Origin: Datura wrightii
Lineage: Eukaryota > Streptophyta > Magnoliopsida > Solanales > Solanaceae
NCBI GenBank assembly: GCA_035772735.1
Contig: JASDFA010000016.1
Span: forward strand, 171,311,001 to 171,375,000
Direction of reading: 5' to 3'
Length of the DNA: 64,000 nucleotides
Translations under genes and position numbers: made by a program
Part shown: piece after piece, positions 52,201 to 61,200 of the stretch
Numbering within the stretch: the first letter of the stretch is position 1
Layout of the letters: each line of letters opens with the position of its first letter
Notes under the pieces: model-generated
What the model saw: only the letters and a program-made list of their open reading frames with translations
Databases searched by the model: none
What the model was told of the DNA's origin: nothing

Positions 52201-55200
52201 AAATCCTGACTGATTGGTCGAGATTAGGCTCGGGAGAATAGGAGCCAGCCGGAGACAAATAAGTTTTGAGATAATCTTATTGGAGAAGTTACTCAAACTT
52301 ATCGGTCTAAATTCAGCTAAGTGGTTTGGGGACTCCACCTTCGGTATTAGAACTAGACACGCGTGTGAAAGATATTTGGGGAGAGAGGAACCACAAAAGA
52401 AAGACTGCACCACATCGAGTAAGTCCCTCTTAATAATTTCCCAGCATGTTTGGAAGAATTTCCCATTCATTCCATCCGGCCCTGCTGCAGAGTTTGGGTT
52501 CATGGAAAATACCACTCTCTTCAATTCCTCCAAGTCAGGTATAGCAGTCAACTTTTCATTCTGATCATCTGTGACTAGTGACGGTATACAGGTGAGGAGA
52601 TCTTCCCTAACATAGCATGCCCGTCCAGAAAATAGATTCTGGAAATGGGCACACGCAGCCTTCGCAATATTGGCATCCCCCTGAATCCATTCTCCTGTAT
52701 CACTCTGAATTTTATGGATAAAGAGTCGCCTCTTTCTACCTCTCATGAGGGCATGAAAGTAGCTAGTGTTGGCATCTCCCTCTTTGAACCATTGCAGCTG
52801 GGTTTTCTGTTTTAGGATGGACTCTTCCAGCTTAAGGAATCTGATGTATTTTGCATTCAAAGCATGCAGTGAAGATCTGTCAACATCACTATTTGTTTGG
52901 ATGAACTTTTCTTCAGCAACTCTAACTGCATCCTCATATTCCTTTACCCGAGCAAAGATATCCCCGAACTCAGTTTTTGACCACTGGCTAAGTGTAGAGC
53001 TGAGTCTCTTCAACTTTTGGTGAAATACCCACATAGGATGCCCATGAATCTCCCTAGTCCAGCACTGCCGCACCGTATCCATGAAGGTCGGATTATCAAC
53101 CCAGCAGTGGAGAAACTTGAAATATTTGACATGAGCTTCCTGTCTGTCAGTCATCTCAAGGAGAAGCGGACAATGGTCTGAACCCACAAAAGGAAGATGA
53201 GTAACGGTAGTAAGAGGCATTTTATTGAGCCAGCTATCATTCACCATGGCTCTGTCAAGTCTCTTCCATACCACATCGTTCGGGCCTCTACCATTCGACC
53301 AAGTAAATCTAGAACCGTGATATCCCAGATCAATCAAGCCACACTGCTCTATCGTACTCAGAAATCCATAACTCTTCCGCATTCGATAAGGAGCACCCCC
53401 TTGTTTCTCTTCTAGGGTAGTAATGACATTAAAATCCCCAATGGAGCACCAAGGAGTAGCAGTCTGAGATCTGCATCTGAGATTGTCCCAGAGTGAGGCC
53501 CTGAGGTTCTCCTGACACTTAGCATAGACAAATGTCATAGTGAAGGTCTCAGCACATTCAACATGTCTGAACTCACAAGTCACTTGTTGATCATCACAAC
53601 TGAGAAGAACACAGTCTATGTCATTATTCCAAAAGACCCAAATCTTCCCATTGTCATTACAGACGGAGTTGTGCATGGTCAGGTAGTTAGTGAATAGGTG
53701 AATATGAGCATTGTCTGCAAATGGCTCCAATATGGTGATAATAGTTAGTTTGTGAATCTGCTTGAGTATTTTTAGTCTCTCCAAGGCACCAAGAGTCCTG
53801 ATGCCTCTCGCATTCCAAATGAGTGAACTAATCATGGGGCTGACGGTTTTTAACTTTCAGCCTGGTCCTGTTGGCTGGAGGGCCAGTCTCAGGTCCAGGT
53901 GAAAATTGCGGTGCTCCCCGTGGTGATAGACCCTGTCTATCTGTAACTTGCTTCATTTGGGCCTCTGACATCTGAGAGGTAGTATCACCAAGAGTTTGTA
54001 TCATTTGGATGGACCGTCTTTCCTCTGTGGTATTTGTGGGTTCTTCCTCCGAGTCACAGTCTGTGTCTTCCTCTGACACCACCTGTCTGTATTCGTCTGC
54101 ATCAAATGCTGTAGTGCCCGAGATATTGAGAACGCACACTGCAAACACCGGATCCGGAGGATCGCAATCAGTGGGGTTTGCAGTAGGCGTCTCAGGGGCT
54201 GGAGTAGGGGTCTGCTGAGGTTGATCATAAATAAAATGATCCACCTCCTCAGGTTCCTCCTCCCTCTCAATACTTCTAACCAGCTGGCTTGAATTCTTAT
54301 ATTCCGGAGTCTGAATATCTGAACCACTGGCACTAGTAGTCATGTCGGTTCCAAAATTTTGTGGTGTATCCTTATCTTGATGACTAGCAGTTGTGGCAGC
54401 TTCAAGTTCGGCTTTTCTTTTTTGGGCTGCTTTTCTCTTTTGAGCATTTGGTTTTGCTTTCTTTGTCATTTGAGTTTGTATAGTACCATCTTGAACCATA
54501 TTGTCTTTCCGAACCAATCTGTCTGTTACACACTGATTCGGAATACTCAGACTAGAAGTAAAAGTGGTAGCAGGGGCTCTATAGTCACATCTAGGGTCAG
54601 TGGATTGGTTCTCATGCAAAACATGAGACAGATTCCCCCCTTTGGTTACCCCTTCCTGCAGGTTAGTGGGTTTCTCCTTCACACCATCCATACCTCCAGT
54701 AACTACACAGTCATCAGCATCAATAACAGTGATATAGTTGGGGGGAGCCATGGGGGTGGGGAGCATTGAGTCAATACCTGAGTTTTGTGGAACAATTCCT
54801 TTCTGCACTCCATTAGTGGCAGCATTAATCTGAGCTTCATGAGATGTGGGAGCCATGGTGGTGGGGAGCATTGAGTCAATACCTGAGGCTTGTGGAACAT
54901 TTCCTTTTGGCACTCCACTAGTAGCAGCAGTAATCTGAGTATCCTGGGGAGTGGGGTGTTGGGCTTGGATTTCCAGCTCAACATTACAACCTGTGAGAGA
55001 TTCATGAGTCATACCTGGATTGATTGTTTGGATGGGTCTGTATACCTGTTTGCTATTGTCTTGGAGTTTGTGGCTGTGAGTGTTTCCTTTAAAGTTTTTC
55101 CTCTTTTGTGTTTGCCACTGTTCCTCCAGATTTCTGCTCTTACTTTCCTGCACTATATGTTCAATCAGTTTGTTACCTGTTGTTCTGACATTGGACTTTG

Positions 55201-58200
55201 GGTGTTCCTCTTTGTTGCTGGCGTCGGGTGACTTGGATTCTTTTTTATCCAAGTTTGTTTGCTTGTTGTGTTTGTTAGTTTCAGCTTCCGCTTCCTTTCT
55301 CTTTTTCTGATCATCCTCTTTTTGCTTCATAGAACAGTCCTGAATTAGGTGGCCCTGGTGTTTACAAAAAGAACAGTAATCTGGCACATCCTCATATTCA
55401 ATAGCCTGCCATATCCCTTTAGTGATATCATTTTCATCAAATCCCAGCCATATATGGTGGGGTCTATCCTTGGTTAGGTCGATTTGCATTCTCACTTTAG
55501 CTACACTTCCTCTAGTCTTTTGAACAGAGGCAGTGTCTAGATACATAGCTTTACCCACAGGAGATAGTAAGGCAGTAAGGAATTCTAGGTAGTAACAATG
55601 CCAAGGAAGTTCAGGGAGAGTAACCCAGATAGGGACAATAGAAGTCTCTTCCTCTGGTCTAAAAGTAGGAGTCCACATTTGCAGTCTCATATGTTTGCCT
55701 TCTATATACATTTTTTGTTTGTTCCAGACAGTGATATGATCATTCTCATTGTCTAAATCTATATAGATATGCCTTGAGTTGAAATGTGCTATTTTGACTC
55801 CTCCAGTTAACTGAGTTTGAAGAATGAAACTTTTTCTAATGAGTTCCATCTTTGGCATAGGACTAGTGAATTTTCCTATTAAGGTGAATTTACACCTATT
55901 TGCTAACTTGACCATAAAGTCTTCTTTTGTAAATATTACAGCAGGAAAACCTTGTTTGGTAGTAATTTGTGGGGGTGAGAACTTAATAGGAACATAAGTC
56001 TTAGCTTGATTAGTTCTAAGGATGGTAGCTAAGGATTGTACAATTGTTGGAGGGGCTGGTTCTTGGACAGTGTTGGTTTTATTATTGTTGTGAGAAATCT
56101 GGTTGGGTTTTTTTGTAATATTTTCATTAGGTTGGACTTGTTTCTCTTTTGGTAGAGGGGGTTGGTAATTATCAAAGTTGGAGGAAATTTTAGGTTGTGG
56201 AGGTTTTGAAGTATTTGGCTTATTGTTATGATCCTTTTTCTGACTCTTAGAAACTTCATTGTAATTTATCGGATCATTAGCTAAAACATTAGTATTTGCA
56301 GCCATGTTATTCCCACAATCACCATCTTTTTGAGATTTGATTGGATTCTTGACACAAACATTTTCAGCCACATCTTTTTGTTCAATCACTTTAGGTTGTA
56401 ACTGGGTCCCATTCCTACATAAACTAGAATTGTCCATAGCTAGTGCATTAAAAAAGTTAGAAGACTTACCTGCTACTGCCAGTTCTTGGTTGGCAGTGGC
56501 TTTTCCTCCCATTGTAGCGTCATTTTGACCAGCAGATGTAATGGGATTTTGGGTTGGGGAATTTACAAATTTGCTTTGATGATTAGTATAAGCAGTAGTT
56601 TGAAGATGAGTATCATAATTTCCGGTCGCCTGAAAATTCCCCACTGCCGTGGCTTCATTTCCCTTCAAACCGTGAACATTCATGGGTTTCCCATTCTTAA
56701 TTTGCAAATTCGACTTGTTGGGACTTGTATTGGCTGAGAAATTTTGGAGCTGGGTGTTATCATCCTTACCACGAATTGAATTGCATTGGGATGCTTGAAA
56801 TTTCGAAGCACTGTCGGCGCCGCCTCGGCTATTTTTCTTCCCAGTCGGCATCTCCATGGTATTATGTTTGATTGAGCTGTGGTTTCTGGTTATTTTCTCT
56901 GTTTGGGTGGTTGAATTTTCGCCATTTGAACGCACCAATCGACTGGTTTCAAGACCTGGGGCAGTCGCTGGATCTGCGCCGATACCCGCTGTCTCTCCCA
57001 TTTTTAAATGGTCGCCAGTGACTGTTCCACCACTTCCCTGAGTCAAGATTTGCTGGGTGATGTCGTTTTGGTCGTAACCACAATCCCCAATGGTTGTGCG
57101 TTCTTGAAATTCGCCGGAATCTGCTAGCGTTGTCGCACCATTCGCTGCTGCGTCGCCGGCAGATATTCCTTTATTTTTCAAATCTGCTGAGGTTGCAACT
57201 CTATGGGTGGGTACGTTTTGGCTTGGGTAACAATTCCCCGTTGGTGGTATCCTTTGATTTTGACCGGAATCCGGCCTTTGAAGGTCGGATTTTGCCTTCA
57301 CTTTGCCAAAAAAATTCAAAATCGTCAACTGCCTATTTTGTAAAATTGGTAACTGAACATCATTTGAATTTTTTGGAGATTGTAGATCCAAGTATTCTCC
57401 ATCATTTCCATAAAGTGGGATTCCTTGCACATTAACAGATTCATCCTTGGAATTTTTTTCTTGAACATTAACAGATTTCTCCATGGAATGGGCATAGTTG
57501 ACCACTTCGCTATTTTGTCGATTCCCGGAGTTGTAGTTTGAATTTTTTGATGATTCTTTTTGCATTGGATTCGTATCGATGAGATCTACGATTCCATCAT
57601 TCAAATGAATTTTTTGGAGGTCCGGTGGGGGATCTAGCCCCATACCTCCAAGAAACTTAACTTGGTCTTCCTAGAGAGAATTTGCTTAGAGAGAAGTTGT
57701 AGAGAGAGAAGTGGTCCCTTACTTGATTTGATTTGTTCCCGATTTGTTCAATTATTGAGATTCATAATTATGCCTTGACCTAACTTGGTTATAGTGTGAT
57801 GGTAGTATTGGTGGGACCAATCCTTGCCATCAATTTATATAGAACCATTCGATAATGTTGCTGAGTATATGTATTTTTCGTACTCACCCTTATTTTTTGT
57901 ACCTTTTATGTGTAGGTTTAGTTTCTAGTTCAGGAGGCGGTTGAGTCATATTCGAGCTTGAGGAGATTGCTAGAGTTCAGAGTGAGCTACTTAGTTGTTC
58001 TGTAGCACTGAATTCTAGATCTTTTACTTATTTTTGTATTCCTTTTTTTTCCAGACAGATTATGTAGTAGTTTAGACTTGTATTTAGTTCTTACTCACTG
58101 TAACACCTCGAAACTTTCCTAGACCAGACTCAGATCTTGCCAGAAAAAATTTAGAAGAAAATCAGAAAATTTGCCTTAGAACAATCTAGACAACGAGTCA

Positions 58201-61200
58201 TGGTCAGATCTAACGATTCGTTATGTCAGTCATGGTAAGCCCAGTGTGGTCCTTCGGGAACCAACGGGACAAGAAATAACCTATTATGAGAAACAACGAG
58301 TCATCTTGTGAATCGTTGGTCCCCAGTTCAACAGTTCCTTTTTCAGGATCCCACGACTCAACTAACGAGTCGTCGTTTGATACAAAGACTCGTTGTGTGA
58401 GTCGTTGGGTGAGAACCCCAGAAACTCCTTCTAGTGATGACGAGTGAAAACAATGACCCGTTGTATCCTACAACATGTTGTTGTCACCACCTGTCATGTC
58501 AAGTTTGAGATTTTTTTGAAATTTTCCAGTGAAAGTGATGACTGGATATAATAATTCGTTGGGTTCACCAACGAGTCGTTGTGTCACCCGTTGCTATACC
58601 CTTCAGACTTTCTCGTCCAGTGATCACGGGAGGAACCAATGACCCGTTGGTCCATCCAATGAGCCATGGTATCCCCCGTTGCCAGATCCAGTGATCCCAG
58701 CACCCAAGCAGTAGGACCAATGAGTGGTCCCCCAATAAGTTGTGGTCTTAACCAACGACTCGTTGAGTGACCCATTAGTTTCGTGTCGGTCAGTTTCCAG
58801 ATTTTTATTTTCAGGGATACTTTTATAATTTTTCATCTATTTAGTCCCTAAACTATGTTGTTTTAAGTATAATTTTAGAGAATTTAGAGGAATTAAACGG
58901 TTTTCCCCCTCATTCCCCACTTGGACTTTCAAAATATTGATCGTAGAACCCGGGTCACTTCTCTCAAGCAAGAACTAGGGCTCCTTGTCAGTTGCAGAAG
59001 TTCAAGCTTTCTTCTCCAGGGATTTCTTACCCAGGTATGTGAGAATTCAACAAGGGAATAGTTCTTTCCTTGTGTCCCCAAAATCTTCTCTACTTTCTCT
59101 ATTAGTTACAGCCCTGCGGATTCGTAATATAGAAAATTGTCAGACCAATTTCTTTAAGATTTCAAGTGGAATATTTCTCATGATTTTAATTTCTTTATTA
59201 TTCCCGATTTCTAGAAATTTGTGAAATATTATATCTAGTGGAATGATTTAGCCTAGTTCTCGGTAATTTAAAATCTTGCATGTTGGACCAGTTTCCCTGT
59301 AGCTTAATTCTATCAGTTTTGAGATCCCCATATTATTAGTGTATGTAGAAAATTTCAGTCAGATACATATTAGTCCAGTCTCAGTCAGATTATTATACTC
59401 AGTGTTGTTCAGAAATTTCAACTGATCAGTTTGACTACAATTAATTCTTGAGGTGACAGTGGTGCCTCCCAGTTATCAATATTAGACTCAGTTATCAGAT
59501 TTTAGTGGTTCTTTAGATGGTTATGACACTTTTAGATAAGTAGCTCTGATAAGTCTTAAAACCCCAACTTCAGATTACAGTTTATTCTTTAGATGGTTAC
59601 GACACTTCCAGATAAGCAGCTCTAGCCAGTCTTAGCACACTAGTTATAGAATCCGGTCCGATAAGACTCTTAGGGTACTTCCATATAGTTATTTTTGACT
59701 GAGTCTTAGGACCCAATTTCGAGCTATCATTTTAGTAATCAGTCTAGGACTATCCAGTGGGAGTAGGACTTAGTACCGAGCGGATCGGGGTTCCAGCGCA
59801 CCCAGGTTCCCAAAAATACGTTGCCACCGTAGGTTATTTTATTGTTCTTATGACCCCAGACTTATGATCACCCAGTTCATGTCTTTATACCCTGGCAAAG
59901 TATATTGGGTCCTACCGTGGGGTGTATACATCGGACTCCACGTCTAGCTCACATGGTTATATGTCGATTATAGACTCTCCTACTAGTCAGTATAATCTCA
60001 GTAACTCAGTTTAGAACAGTTTCAGATTACTCAGTTCAGATTAGTTCAGTATAGTAGTTTAGATTAGTATCTCAGATTTAGGGCATGTCTTTGACCATCA
60101 GACAGGGTTATTTTGACTATTTTAGTATCTTTCAGTTTATTCAGTTTCAGCATTTCAGTTGGTCATTGCATGTCATTATAGTTCAGTTATTTATTCTCTG
60201 TGTTATGTTTCTCCTACTTACTCAATACATTCAAAGTATTGACGCATACCTTCTATGTTGTATCGTTTTATGATACAGTTGCAGGTTCTCAGTCTCAGCA
60301 TGGTTAGCAAATCTCATCCAGGAGTTATCAGCTGCGCCAGTGGTGAGTCATCATCTTTCGAGGACGATACTTTTTTACTTCAGTTATTTTTCATTCAGTA
60401 GACTTTAGAGTTAACTGGGGCTTGTCCCAACAATTTATCAGATAGATGGCTTTCAGACACAGACACAAATTTAGATTTTTAGTTTTGTTTTCAGTTGTAT
60501 TAAAGCTTTATGATTTAATTCCTCTTCATAAATATTTTTTTTAATTTTAAAGTTTCCCCTATGATATTACTCAGATTACCAGTGTTATGACAGACCATGG
60601 TTTGACTTGGGGTTACTTGTGATTCCAAGTGCCGTGTCTCCTCCAGGATGTAGACTTGGATCGTGACACTCTCTCTTGTACTTGGGTCACCAGTTCTTGG
60701 AAGATGTATGATGGATTTTCGCTTTCTTTGGCTATTGAACTCTGATTTTAGACTTATCACATGTTTTACTGTATTTTCGCTTATCACTTAGTTAAAATAA
60801 TGCAATAATAATTGGGTTCGAATATGGAAAATTGTAGGTTCCATCGCGGTAGCTTGAATCTTTGGGTCATGACACGTCTTCTTCCTTTTGGACGAACAAC
60901 TATTATAATTTAATCTGAAACCATATCGAATCTCAACCAAACTAATTCAAATTTCCGATATGAACTCCCCTCGATGTTTTTATTCTTTTGAGATAGTACT
61001 CAATCAAATGAAGCTCGATTGTGGTAATCCAAATTTTGACCAATCATCTTCAATCTTGAGAGCTGTTGTAAATCGATCCAAATCATGTCAAACCTCAACG
61101 AAATTGCTTCAGATTTCAAATATGAATTTCCTTTGATATTTTAAATCTTTTGAGTTATCACTCACTAGAAACAAAGCTTATTTGCGGTATACTAAAATTT

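Larger units (their letters stand above)
49242..57743 (-). mobile_element. Full-length plant L1-type LINE, 8.5 kb, both ORFs open
   Basis: The minus-strand element has a short 5' UTR (about 100 bases with CTCTCT motifs), ORF1, an overlapping ORF2, a 3' UTR and a poly(A) tail (plus-strand T run of about 40 bases). A 13-bp target duplication flanks it. Neither ORF contains a stop, so it looks young and possibly still able to move. It lies in ACS intron 4 in the same orientation as ACS. Confidence 0.92.

Noticed and set aside
53001..55310. Plus-strand frames of 60-136 codons
   Set aside because: Shadows opposite the open LINE ORFs.
60085..60273. Small hydrophobic frame in the solo LTR
   Set aside because: Within LTR sequence, no start context or homology.
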